Positions 16,028 through 23,993 of a stretch of 64,000 nucleotides of DNA are shown here, one piece after another. Position numbers and translations under genes: made by a program. The notes beneath the pieces were generated by a model, which searched no databases, was not told where the DNA came from, and saw nothing but the letters and a program-made list of their open reading frames with translations. The stretch's first letter is position 1. Each line of letters starts with the position of its first letter. Origin of the DNA: Pelosinus propionicus DSM 13327 (GTDB lineage: Bacteria; Bacillota; Negativicutes; DSM-13327); assembly GCF_900114615.1 (NCBI RefSeq), contig NZ_FOTS01000019.1, forward strand, positions 1 to 64,000, in the 5' to 3' direction.

Positions 16028-16459
16028 CTAATGCTCTGTCTTAAGCAAAGTTTTTTTCACCATTCTAACCAGTGTTCCTTTATTAACTTCAGACTCAATA
16101 TAAAGTTCATCCATGAAAGATTCCATAAAAGCAAATCCCAGGCCCATACGTTCCGGATCACTAGAATAGGACGGCTGACGTGCTAATGCAATATCAGCGA
16201 TACCTTTGCCATGATCTATAATAACATATTCTAATTTGTCCTCATATAAAGTCATCTTGATTTGAATTTCCCCATCTTGGTATTCATATCCATGTATGAC
16301 AGCATTGGAAACGGCTTCTGATACAGCGACCTTTATTTCTTCGATTTCATTTAAAGTAAAATCCACCTGAGCTGCAAAAGCAGCAGTACTCACCCTGGCA
16401 ATACCAACGTTTTCGCTAAGACTTCGAATACTCATAGTAATCTGATTTTTTATTGCCAT
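16028..16459 (-). CDS. spoIIAB: Anti-sigma F factor / serine kinase SpoIIAB
   Basis: A 143-residue GHKL-fold protein that binds SigF and phosphorylates SpoIIAA. Visible motifs are the N-box EAVSNAVIHGYEYQ (about residues 45-58), the G1 box IDHGKGI and the G2-type GLGFAFMESF. GAGGAGGG lies just before the ATG. It is the middle gene of the spoIIA operon. Confidence 0.97.
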   Translation of the reverse strand: MAIKNQITMSIRSLSENVGIARVSTAAFAAQVDFTLNEIEEIKVAVSEAVSNAVIHGYEYQDGEIQIKMTLYEDKLEYVIIDHGKGIADIALARQPSYSSDPERMGLGFAFMESFMDELYIESEVNKGTLVRMVKKTLLKTEH

Positions 16460-16469
16460 GATGCCCTCC

Positions 16470-16805
16470 TCATAAACATTCTAGTGCTTCTTTTTCAGAA
16501 TGGTATAGTTTAATAATTTTCAAAAGTCCAGATAATTCGAAAATCTGTAATACTTGCGGCTGAATCTGAGTGGCAGACATAATACCACCTAAACCGCTAA
16601 TTTTTTTGTAACGTCCTAATAAAACGCCCAAACCAGAACTATCAATAAAATTTACTGCTTCTAAATTAAACAAAACGTGTTTTACCCCGCTCAATTCTAA
16701 TGCATGATCTACAGTTTCTCTAAACTCATTAGCTACATGCATATCTAACTCGCCTTCGACTTGTACTAATAAAACACCTCGTTTCAATGAAGTGACTATA
16801 TTCAA
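16470..16805 (-). CDS. spoIIAA: Anti-sigma F factor antagonist SpoIIAA
   Basis: A 111-residue STAS-domain protein. When unphosphorylated it displaces SigF from SpoIIAB. The phosphorylation site is in DSSG at about residues 55-58 within NFIDSSGLGVLLGRY. The start is a TTG at 16805, backed by GAGGAGG eight bases upstream. It is transcribed from the sigma-H-type promoter at 16839-16867 and is separated from dacF by a terminator. Confidence 0.96.
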   Translation of the reverse strand: MNIVTSLKRGVLLVQVEGELDMHVANEFRETVDHALELSGVKHVLFNLEAVNFIDSSGLGVLLGRYKKISGLGGIMSATQIQPQVLQIFELSGLLKIIKLYHSEKEALECL

Positions 16806-16838
16806 TATATTTTCCTCCTCTTTTTGACTCTGTTACTA

Positions 16839-16867
16839 ATATTCTTCAATAGGAAATATTTTCCTGC
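16839..16867 (-). promoter_or_regulatory. Sigma-H promoter of the spoIIA operon
   Basis: On the minus strand, -35 GCAGGAAAA (16859-16867), an 11-bp spacer and -10 GAAGAATAT (16839-16847). This matches the B. subtilis sigma-H consensus RnAGGAwWW-N11/12-RnnGAATww at every defined position. It is 34 bases before the spoIIAA start and agrees with known sigma-H control of spoIIA. Confidence 0.85.
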
Positions 16868-16870
16868 CTA

Positions 16871-16900
16871 AAAATAAAAAAAGCGGAATATTTTCCGCTT
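16871..16900 (-). terminator. Terminator after dacF
   Basis: Stem AAGCGGAA / TTCCGCTT with a TATT loop (16881-16900), flanked by A- and T-rich tracts. It makes dacF and spoIIA separate transcription units unless read through. Confidence 0.9.
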
Positions 16901-16917
16901 TTTATTTTTAATCTGAA

Positions 16918-18090
16918 TTATGTTATAGAAAATAAATTACTAAACATATTTTGTAATGTTTTAATCAAACTTGCTTTTTCAACACTTTTTTCTGCCACTA
17001 AATCTACTTTACCAATTTCTTTACCATCTCGCAATACTAATAATTCCCCACATTTTTGCCCCTGTACAATTGGAGCTGATATAGCCGAATCAGCAACTAC
17101 TTGTTTTTGTAAATTCTTATTTTCCCCTTTGCTTAATAATAATGTTAAATCTTCAGCAGCTACTAATTGGAGTTCCTTTTCCATTCCTTTACTTACTTTT
17201 ACTCGTTCCACTACTGCACCTGAGTTGATAATTGGCATTGCTGCAAAATTTGAAAATCCCCAATCTAGTAACTTCATACTCTCTCTTAAATGTGATCTTG
17301 GATCAGGTGTAGCAAAAACTACAGAAATCAATCGTAATCCATCACGTTTCGCTGTACCGGCAAAACAATATTGAGCTTCTTGCGTCCAGCCTGTCTTTAA
17401 TCCGTCTGCACCTTTATACCACCATAATAATTTGTTGGTATTAACCAACCAATTTTTTCCATCGCGCAACCAATACTCTTTGATACTACATAACTCCATA
17501 TAGAAAGGATGCTTTACTGCTTCTTTAGCAATCAATGCTGTATCAAAGGCACTCATATAATGATCTGGGGTTGGCAAGCCATTTACATTTGCAAAATGAG
17601 TATCTTTCAGTCCTAAAGCAGTACTGCGCTGATTCATAGCTTCTACAGCAGCTGCTTGACTACCAAAAATGTGTTCCATAACAGCAACAGCAGCATCATT
17701 AGCACTAACTACAGCCATGGCAATCATTAATTCATGCAAAGTCATTTGTTCACCAGGTTCTAACCATATTTGTGATCCACCTTGATGCCAGGCATTTTCC
17801 GTGATTGTTACTTGGTCTGTTAAATTCACCCTTCCTTGCTCAACAGCTTCTACTGCTAATAACAGCGTCATTGATTTTGTCACACTTGCTGGAGGTAAAC
17901 GCTTATGTGAATCTTTTTCAAATAATACAGTCCCATTACCATCCATTAAAACAGCTGATTGCGCAATTGTTTCTAACCCTGTAACTGATAATTTCTTGTC
18001 AGCTGCTTGTAAAATAGGATTACAAGTACTTAATAACACCAATAGGCACATAAGAATCATTACTATTTTAGAGTGGATGCATCGAAACAT
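16918..18090 (-). CDS. dacF: D-alanyl-D-alanine carboxypeptidase DacF
   Basis: A 390-residue serine PBP (peptidase S11) with a signal peptide. Active-site motifs are SVTK (about residues 69-72), SAN near 128 and KTG in DGLKTGWTQ near 228; the C-terminal beta domain follows. DacF is forespore-expressed in Bacillus and regulates cortex cross-linking; its place just before spoIIAA is the conserved dacF-spoIIA order. A sigma-F/G-like promoter lies upstream. It is a paralogue of the DacB-like enzyme at 2.7-3.9 kb. Confidence 0.93.
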   Translation of the reverse strand: MFRCIHSKIVMILMCLLVLLSTCNPILQAADKKLSVTGLETIAQSAVLMDGNGTVLFEKDSHKRLPPASVTKSMTLLLAVEAVEQGRVNLTDQVTITENAWHQGGSQIWLEPGEQMTLHELMIAMAVVSANDAAVAVMEHIFGSQAAAVEAMNQRSTALGLKDTHFANVNGLPTPDHYMSAFDTALIAKEAVKHPFYMELCSIKEYWLRDGKNWLVNTNKLLWWYKGADGLKTGWTQEAQYCFAGTAKRDGLRLISVVFATPDPRSHLRESMKLLDWGFSNFAAMPIINSGAVVERVKVSKGMEKELQLVAAEDLTLLLSKGENKNLQKQVVADSAISAPIVQGQKCGELLVLRDGKEIGKVDLVAEKSVEKASLIKTLQNMFSNLFSIT

Positions 18091-18118
18091 ATTTAAAACA
18101 CTCCTTTCATCTTTTTTT

Positions 18119-18148
18119 TAGCTTCTCCAAGATAAAAAGCAATTACAC
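18119..18148 (-). promoter_or_regulatory. Possible sigma-F/G promoter of dacF
   Basis: On the minus strand, GTGTA (18144-18148), a 15-bp spacer and GGAGAAGCTA (18119-18128). There is one mismatch in each element against GYATA and GGnnAnAnTR, but the spacing is exact. It lies 28 bases before the dacF ATG. Confidence 0.4.
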
Positions 18149-18150
18149 TG

Positions 18151-18184
18151 GAAAATAAAAAAAGACTAGTTGAACTAGTCTTTT
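18151..18184 (-). terminator. Terminator after pdp
   Basis: Stem AAAAGACTAGTT / GACTAGTCTTTT-type inverted repeat with a T-rich tail on the minus strand. It lies 18 bases beyond the pdp stop. Confidence 0.85.
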
Positions 18185-18201
18185 AGATATTTTAAGTAAA
18201 C

Positions 18202-19527
18202 TCATATAGTTTTAAAGCCATCATGATCAACTACGCCTAAAATTAAATTTGTTTTTGGTACTGGTTTATTATTAATTTTTATTGCATCAAGCAATAATGA
18301 ATGTACTTCTTTAATTTTTGCTTCATTATTGGCATAAATTGTACAAATGATTTGCCCTTTTTCAATACGATCGCCTATGCGTTTTCCCAGCAAGATACCA
18401 GCAGATAAATCAATTTCTTGTCCTTTATATTCACGGCCTGCTCCTAATCTCATAGCACAATAGCCAAGTTTTGCAGCATCAATTTTTTGTATGTAGCCTT
18501 CTTCAGAGCAGATCACCTTAGTTTCTATTTTTGCTTGTGGCAATGCTTTTGGATTACAGATAACATCAGCATCTCCACCTTGGGCAATTACAAATTCTTT
18601 AAATTTATGTAGTGCGGCTTTATTTTTTATTAACCCATTTAATGTTTCATAACCAATTTTTACATCTGATTCAATGCCAGCCATATTCAGCATCTGCGCC
18701 CCTAGAAATAAGCATACATGCCTTAACGCTTGCTCACCACGCCCATCTAAGATTGCAATAGCTTCTTCGACTTCCAAGCTATTCCCAATAGCTTGTCCTA
18801 ATGGTTCTTCCATACTACTTAGCACTGCTCTAGTTTCCCGCCCTACGAGTTGACCAATATGTACCATTGTTTCAGCTAACCTCACGGCATCTTTCATACT
18901 TTTCATAAAGGCACCATTGCCAACTTTTACATCCAGTAGAATTTTATCAGCACCAGCAGCAATTTTCTTACTCATGATTGAAGAGGCAATAAGGGGGATA
19001 CTTTCAATTGTTGCAGTAACATCTCTTAGTGCATATATTTTACCATCAGCTGGTGCAATATCAGCACTTTGTCCAATTATAGCCACATTGTGATTTTGCA
19101 AATTATGAATAAATTCATCCGGCTTTAAGGCTGATTTAAATCCAGCAATAGCATCTAATTTATCAATCGTTCCACCTGTAAAACCCAATCCCCGTCCAGA
19201 CATTTTTGCAACAGGGACTCCAGCGGCAGCCACTAAAGGAGCTAAAACTAAGGTCGTAGTATCGGCAACGCCACCGGTACTATGCTTATCAACTTTAATG
19301 CCAGATACAGCACTTAAATCAATCATAGTACCTGACATAGCCATAGCCATCGTTAAGGATGCTGTTTCCTCCATAGTCATTCCTTTAAAAAAGATTGCCA
19401 TTAGCCATGCTGCCATCTGATAGTCTGGTATTTCATTATTGGTGTAGGCATGGATCAAATACTTAATTTCTAAATCTGTAAGCACAAGGCCATCACGCTT
19501 TTTAGTAATGACATCTAATACTCTCAT
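18202..19527 (-). CDS. pdp: Pyrimidine-nucleoside phosphorylase
   Basis: A 441-residue thymidine/pyrimidine-nucleoside phosphorylase that phosphorolyses uridine and thymidine for salvage. The family signature region reads SGRGLGFTGGTIDKLDAI near residues 109-126; KHSTGGVADTTT near residue 82 binds phosphate. It is full length for the family, ending in a barrel-sandwich domain. It occupies the position where Bacillus has drm-pupG between xerD and dacF, so nucleoside salvage stays in this neighbourhood through a different enzyme. Confidence 0.95.
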   Translation of the reverse strand: MRVLDVITKKRDGLVLTDLEIKYLIHAYTNNEIPDYQMAAWLMAIFFKGMTMEETASLTMAMAMSGTMIDLSAVSGIKVDKHSTGGVADTTTLVLAPLVAAAGVPVAKMSGRGLGFTGGTIDKLDAIAGFKSALKPDEFIHNLQNHNVAIIGQSADIAPADGKIYALRDVTATIESIPLIASSIMSKKIAAGADKILLDVKVGNGAFMKSMKDAVRLAETMVHIGQLVGRETRAVLSSMEEPLGQAIGNSLEVEEAIAILDGRGEQALRHVCLFLGAQMLNMAGIESDVKIGYETLNGLIKNKAALHKFKEFVIAQGGDADVICNPKALPQAKIETKVICSEEGYIQKIDAAKLGYCAMRLGAGREYKGQEIDLSAGILLGKRIGDRIEKGQIICTIYANNEAKIKEVHSLLLDAIKINNKPVPKTNLILGVVDHDGFKTI

Positions 19528-19867
19528 TTAATTTCTCCTCTATTTTCTTGAAAAACAGCGTATAACAGTAAAATAACTCTTACCAAATATTCAAATACTA
19601 AATTCATTCATCTGGACAAACAGGAAAAGGGATAGCTAGATATTTGGGCATTGAAAAAAACTTTTACTTCAAAATGAATTTAACGGATCGGTCCCTAATC
19701 CTATTTTCCATAGAAATGAATGAATTCCTTCACGGCCAGTAATTGTTACTGACGTATCTGCATCAAAAGTCCTATAGTAAGTTGCACTAAACAAGGCACC
19801 AACTCCTACAGTCAATTCCTATAACAATCATCTATTGAACATGATCAAATCATTTGCTTGCCAACTA
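19528..19867. other. 340-base gap between pdp and xerD
   Basis: No complete gene of ordinary size is seen on either strand. The pdp ribosome site (GAGGAG) lies at the low end, and a possible gene remnant on the minus strand fills about 19669-19831. The remaining sequence is AT-rich with no strong terminator. Confidence 0.6.
19669..19831 (-). pseudogene. Possible gene remnant upstream of pdp
   Basis: A 49-codon open stretch (19669-19818) ends in TGA and has protein-like composition: Gly/Ala-rich at first, then alternating Thr/Asp and aromatic residues, closing with GLGTDPLNSF. It has no good start. An ATG at 19831 opens in a different frame (MIVIGI...) and would join it through a single frameshift. 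This may be the decayed end of a small membrane-facing protein. The family is unknown, and it could be chance. Confidence 0.3.
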
Positions 19868-20755
19868 TTATGCACGTGGATGTGTTTTATCATACACTTC
19901 TTTTAAACGATTTTTAGTAACATGAGTATAAATTTGTGTAGTGGAAATATCGGCATGGCCAAGCATTTCCTGTACTGATCGTAAATCCGCACCGTTTTCC
20001 AATAAATGTGTTGCAAAAGAATGGCGCAGCGTATGAGGAGTAATTGCTTTATTAATATCAGCTTCTTGCGCGTATTTTTTTATAATTTTCCAAAAACCCT
20101 GTCTTGTGAGCCGATTGCCATGATGATTGACAAAGAGAGCAGCTTCTTCATATGTACGTATTAATTTTGAACGTCCTTTACCAATATAATCTTGCACACA
20201 TTTTGCAGCTATAGATCCTAAAGGTACGATTCGCTCTTTTGCACCTTTACCATAACATTTTATATATCCCATGTCTAAATTAACATCTGAAATATTTAAC
20301 GATATTAACTCCGATACTCGAATACCAGTTGCATATAAGAGTTCTAACATTGCTTTATCCCTTAGACCCGTGGGTAAAAAACCACTCGGTTGTTTAAGAA
20401 GTTCTTCAACCTCTGTAATACTAAGGACTTTAGGCAACTTCTTTTCTAGCTTAGGCGATTCAAGATTAGCAGCAGGATCTTTTTCTAAATAGCGCTCACG
20501 TACTAAATATTGATAAAAAGATTTTATGGCAGCCAGGTTACGTGAGATTGTTGAAACCGCCCGACCTTTTGATTGAAGACTACTTAAATAACTGAGGATG
20601 GTAGTGCGATTTGAGTCCTTCAAAATTTCCATGTTACCGTTTTGTAAATACATTTGGAATTGATGTAAATCACGCCCATATGATTCTAGCGTATTTTGCG
20701 CTAAACCTCGTTCAACTGCAAGATAGTTAATAAACTCATTAACATAACCTTCCAT
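19868..20755 (-). CDS. xerD: Site-specific tyrosine recombinase XerD
   Basis: A 295-residue tyrosine recombinase that resolves chromosome dimers with XerC at dif. An N-terminal SAM-like core-binding domain (about residues 1-85) precedes the catalytic domain, with Arg in ATGIRVSEL, HTLRHSFATHLL, the LGH box and the nucleophile Tyr in TTQIYTH. The ATG at 20755 is preferred, with AGGGTGG upstream. Its location between yqzK and a nucleoside-salvage gene is the conserved ripX/xerD locus, which supports XerD over an integrase. Confidence 0.94.
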   Translation of the reverse strand: MEGYVNEFINYLAVERGLAQNTLESYGRDLHQFQMYLQNGNMEILKDSNRTTILSYLSSLQSKGRAVSTISRNLAAIKSFYQYLVRERYLEKDPAANLESPKLEKKLPKVLSITEVEELLKQPSGFLPTGLRDKAMLELLYATGIRVSELISLNISDVNLDMGYIKCYGKGAKERIVPLGSIAAKCVQDYIGKGRSKLIRTYEEAALFVNHHGNRLTRQGFWKIIKKYAQEADINKAITPHTLRHSFATHLLENGADLRSVQEMLGHADISTTQIYTHVTKNRLKEVYDKTHPRA

Positions 20756-20900
20756 TTTTACCACCCTTTTTTTACTTTTGCAATAATACTCACGAAAATC
20801 TTTTTTGCTTTCTAAGTTCTTTATTCCACATAATATTTACTTTTCCTGTCTAATATTAACAAAATCCATCTATTGGAATATATTTTTTTGTCAACTCTTG

Positions 20901-21107
20901 TTACATTGATTTTATGATGTCCTCACTAACCCTCATCGGTTTTTCAATTAGATGTTCTTGTCGTATTTTTTCTTCTGGAGGAATCAGATACCATAAAATA
21001 CTTAATAACTTAGGTAAAATATAGAAAACTATAATTAATAAAATTATGATTTTAGTATATAATTTACATTTTTTCATTATGTTCTGCCCTGAAAAGTTAA
21101 TTACCAT
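20901..21107 (-). CDS. yqzK: YqzK-like small membrane protein (DUF4227)
   Basis: A 68-residue protein with one hydrophobic helix (about residues 18-40), then a charged tail with the PPEEKIRQEH-type motif of DUF4227. AGGAGGTGG precedes the ATG by seven bases, so the longer form is used even though homologues begin near the internal MKK. It lies between spoIIM and xerD, as in Bacillus (spoIIM-fur-yqzK-xerD), but fur is absent here. Function unknown. Confidence 0.75.
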   Translation of the reverse strand: MVINFSGQNIMKKCKLYTKIIILLIIVFYILPKLLSILWYLIPPEEKIRQEHLIEKPMRVSEDIIKSM

Positions 21108-21179
21108 TTTGCTACCACCTCCTAATTAGCTTAACTTAATATTATGCTTATTCACTATCTATCTGGTTTATTCAACTAT

Positions 21180-21222
21180 AAATAAAATGAGGACTGTAAA
21201 TTTTACAGTCCTCATTTTATAG
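21180..21222 (-). terminator. Terminator after spoIIM
   Basis: A near-perfect stem of about 19 bp with core GAGGACTGTAAA / TTTACAGTCCTC and a T-rich tail on the minus strand. Confidence 0.85.
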
Positions 21223-21270
21223 AAACTAAACTGCCGATTTACGAATGAGTCTGCTTCTTTCACTCAGCGA

Positions 21271-21912
21271 TTAGTGCTTTGTCAGGAATGTTGCAGCTAA
21301 TTTCATAAATACTGGTGATATATATACTTCTAATAAAGCAGAAACTAACATGACAGCCAATATCATTATGCAAACCATTGAATATCGCACTGCTTCATAC
21401 CAGATATTAATCTTATCATAAGTCTTTCGCCGCACCAGCATAAGTGAAAATGTTGTGGCAGATACCCCCAAGACTAGCATAGCTGGAACTGCGAAAAGAT
21501 TATGGGGTAATATAGAAGCTAAAGCAAACAATAATCCTTTCATAACATACTCATTAATTAAAAATCCTACTGTAAATCCAATAATGAAACCTCGCGTAAA
21601 TAAAATAAACAATACAAAAGGAATACCAATGATGGTAAATCCTAGTATCCACATCAATATAACGGTTTTCACATTATTAAACATAACCATACCAATCATA
21701 TTATTAGAAGAGGCATCATCATTTCCTTGAGTTAATCCGTTAAAAAACATATGAAGATAATTAATAAGTTCACCTTTTTGCTCTTCTGGAAGTATTTTCA
21801 CAGCTAATGCTCCTATTACTATCCCAATGACCAATATAAGGATCATAAAGAAATACGCAACAATATTTGCTTTTAAATAAGCACTAAAATTTTGACGAAA
21901 ATAAGCTAACAT
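21271..21912 (-). CDS. spoIIM: Stage II sporulation protein M
   Basis: A 213-residue integral membrane protein with five predicted helices; SpoIIM belongs to the DMP (SpoIID-SpoIIM-SpoIIP) septal peptidoglycan machinery that drives engulfment. Family features are the long second-helix region GFTIIGIPFVLFILFTRGFIIGFTVGFL and LPHNLFAVPAMLVLG (about residues 135-150). It lies between nudF and yqzK-xerD, the conserved spoIIM position. Confidence 0.94.
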   Translation of the reverse strand: MLAYFRQNFSAYLKANIVAYFFMILILVIGIVIGALAVKILPEEQKGELINYLHMFFNGLTQGNDDASSNNMIGMVMFNNVKTVILMWILGFTIIGIPFVLFILFTRGFIIGFTVGFLINEYVMKGLLFALASILPHNLFAVPAMLVLGVSATTFSLMLVRRKTYDKINIWYEAVRYSMVCIMILAVMLVSALLEVYISPVFMKLAATFLTKH

Positions 21913-22043
21913 GTAACCGTCCTCCCTGTCTGTTCTGTTATGATATATGATGGGGCAGCAAACTTTATACCATATTTGTCCACCTACTTTGTTGTATTGT
22001 TATGCCAATGTTATATAGAAAAAATAATCTTTGTTCCTAATAG

Positions 22044-22098
22044 CAAAAAAAGACTAAAATTCAGTTAAGTTTAAAAAACTGATTTTTAGTCTTTTTTA
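22044..22098 (-). terminator. Terminator after nudF
   Basis: A long stem of about 21 bp with one mismatch (AAAAAAGACTAAAA paired with TTTTAGTCTTTTTT, extended by TCAGTT / AACTGA). It lies just beyond the nudF stop. Confidence 0.85.
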
Positions 22099-22115
22099 AA
22101 TTTGTAAAAATTTAA

Positions 22116-22643
22116 TTAGATTCCCGCTAATAATAATGCGAGCATGCTTTTCGCATCATTGATTCTTCCATCAGCAATCATCTCTTTTATTTCTTCTTTG
22201 GTATAAGTCTCTACATCTAAAAATTCATCTTCATCTGGAGATGGTTTAGAAAATATCAAGTCTTCAGCACGATAAAGATGTATTATTTCGTCAGTAAAGC
22301 CAGGAGTGGTGTAAATAGATGCCATCTTCTTCAAATTATTAGCCACATAACCCGTTTCTTCCTCTAACTCTCGCAGTGCACATTTATCTGGCAGTTCATC
22401 TTTATCTAATTTACCAGCAGGTACTTCCAATAACACTTTTCCAATGGGATAACGGTATTGTCTAACTAATACAATATTCCCTTCTTTTGTAATTGGCACA
22501 ATTGCAACTGCTCCTGGATGTTTAATATATTCTCGAGATGCTTTTTTACCATTTGGCAATTCGACTTGATCCGAAAACACGTTAAGTAAATTGCCATTAA
22601 AAACGATTTTTGAAGCTAAGGGTTTCTCTACTAAGTCACTCAT
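22116..22643 (-). CDS. nudF: ADP-ribose pyrophosphatase (NUDIX)
   Basis: A 175-residue NUDIX hydrolase that splits ADP-ribose into AMP and ribose 5-phosphate. The NUDIX box spans about residues 77-99, with GKLDKDE, ALRELEEETG and the REL..EE..G pattern intact. The internal ATG at 22643 is used since GGGGGAA lies upstream. It neighbours spoIIM, as yqkG does in many Firmicutes. Confidence 0.92.
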   Translation of the reverse strand: MSDLVEKPLASKIVFNGNLLNVFSDQVELPNGKKASREYIKHPGAVAIVPITKEGNIVLVRQYRYPIGKVLLEVPAGKLDKDELPDKCALRELEEETGYVANNLKKMASIYTTPGFTDEIIHLYRAEDLIFSKPSPDEDEFLDVETYTKEEIKEMIADGRINDAKSMLALLLAGI

Positions 22644-22823
22644 AATTATTCCCCCAATAAATTGACATAGCTTAGTGCTGCTTATCATATATCTGTACTA
22701 AGCAAGAATTTTTACATATAGCGTTAATATTCAAATCATTCAACAGAACTCTTAACATATTTATTCAGGTTTATTTGCAAAAATCCTGCATATTGATAAA
22801 ATTGTTCATTGAGTTATATTTTT

Positions 22824-22871
22824 TTGCAAAAAAGCTCTATAAAACTAGTTTAGCCAGTTTTATAGAGCTTT
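22824..22871 (-). terminator. Terminator after spo0A
   Basis: A perfect 16-bp stem (22831-22846 with 22856-22871; core AAGCTCTATAAAACT) followed by TTTTTT on the minus strand. Confidence 0.93.
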
Positions 22872-22918
22872 ACAGTTGCAAACTGTAAAAATTTAATTTT
22901 CAGATATCTTAAAAGAAC

Positions 22919-23689
22919 TTAAACCCGCATCTCCATTCTCAGCTTATCAGCAATCATCGCCATAAATTCAGAATTTGTTGGCTTTCCTTTTTCAAGTTTG
23001 ACCGTATAGCCAAATAAACGGTTGATCATGTCCATATTACCACGACTCCATGCTACTTCAATGGCATGCCTAATGGCTCTTTCTACCCGGCTAGGCGTAG
23101 TAGCATATTTCTCGGCAATCATAGGATAAAGTACTTTGGTTACAGCGCCCAATAAATCAATTTCCGTTATTATCATCATGATTGCATCACGTAAATATTG
23201 ATAACCTTTAATATGGGCGGGAATACCAATCTCACGAATGATATTAGTGACCTCTACGTCTATGGGCCGAGCCTTTATAGCTTGAGCTACCACTGGACGC
23301 TGTGCCGTGATTGTAGTAGCTAATTGTCTAATTCTACTGGCCAGTACATCCATGTTAAACGGTTTTAATATATAATAATCAGCGCCCAGCTCTACTACAC
23401 GCTGAGTGATACTTTCCTGACCAAATGCGGTAAGCATAATTATTTTAGGACGTTTAGCTGATAATGTATTAAGACGCTCTAATACACCGATACCATCAAG
23501 ATGCGGCATTATAATATCTAAAATTACCACATCAGGACTTTTCTCCTCAATTATTGATAAGATTTGTTCTCCATTATATGCTATGCCAACCAATTGAAAA
23601 TCCACCTGTTGAGTAAGATATTCCTGAACAATACCAACAAACTCTCGGTTGTCATCAGCAATAGCTACTTTAATTGTTTCTTTAATCAC
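22919..23689 (-). CDS. spo0A: Sporulation transcription factor Spo0A
   Basis: A 256-residue response regulator, master switch of sporulation. The receiver domain (about residues 5-125) has the acidic pair Asp12-Asp13, phosphoacceptor Asp58 in VVILDIIMP, and Lys in ILKPFN. The Spo0A DNA-binding domain (about residues 150-256) includes [21 protein letters not shown] and ends with [12 protein letters not shown]. The start is a GTG with AGAGGAT upstream. A 0A box lies in its own upstream region, consistent with autoregulation. It is separated from spoIVB by about 300 bases. Confidence 0.98.
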   Translation of the reverse strand: MIKETIKVAIADDNREFVGIVQEYLTQQVDFQLVGIAYNGEQILSIIEEKSPDVVILDIIMPHLDGIGVLERLNTLSAKRPKIIMLTAFGQESITQRVVELGADYYILKPFNMDVLASRIRQLATTITAQRPVVAQAIKARPIDVEVTNIIREIGIPAHIKGYQYLRDAIMMIITEIDLLGAVTKVLYPMIAEKYATTPSRVERAIRHAIEVAWSRGNMDMINRLFGYTVKLEKGKPTNSEFMAMIADKLRMEMRV

Positions 23690-23993
23690 GTTATAATCCT
23701 CTCCCTGCTATTTTCTATAATAATAACTGTTCGACAAAGCTATATAAATCCCTTCCTCTTTTGGAAAAAAAATACATTTATATTTTATTATTTATTGATA
23801 GAAAATTACAATTATTTATTAAAAATTACAGAAGAAATCAAGATATAGCAAAATATATTGAATATCAAGATTAATTTTCGAAAAAAATTTATAAATATCG
23901 AAGAAACAAAAAATTATTAAATAACTATTTATAAAGTAGGTAGTACATTTTTCTAAATTTGATTATTGCATATTTCTTCAGAAAACCTATAGT
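23690..23993. other. Extremely AT-rich 304-base gap between spo0A and spoIVB
   Basis: No ORF with a ribosome site is seen. It contains the spo0A ribosome site, a 0A-box match near spo0A and long A/T stretches. Confidence 0.7.
23730..23736 (-). promoter_or_regulatory. 0A box upstream of spo0A
   Basis: An exact TGTCGAA on the minus strand, the consensus Spo0A-P binding heptamer, 41 bases before the GTG start. A single short site could be chance, but the location fits known autoregulation. Confidence 0.55.

Noticed and set aside
19868-20755. Phage integrase or mobile element
   Set aside because: The length, motifs and gene neighbourhood are those of housekeeping XerD, and no att repeats or phage genes are nearby.
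23700-23770. Sigma-H promoter of spo0A
   Set aside because: AGAGGAAGG upstream looks like a -35, but no RnnGAATww element occurs at 11-12 bases; only the 0A box is kept.
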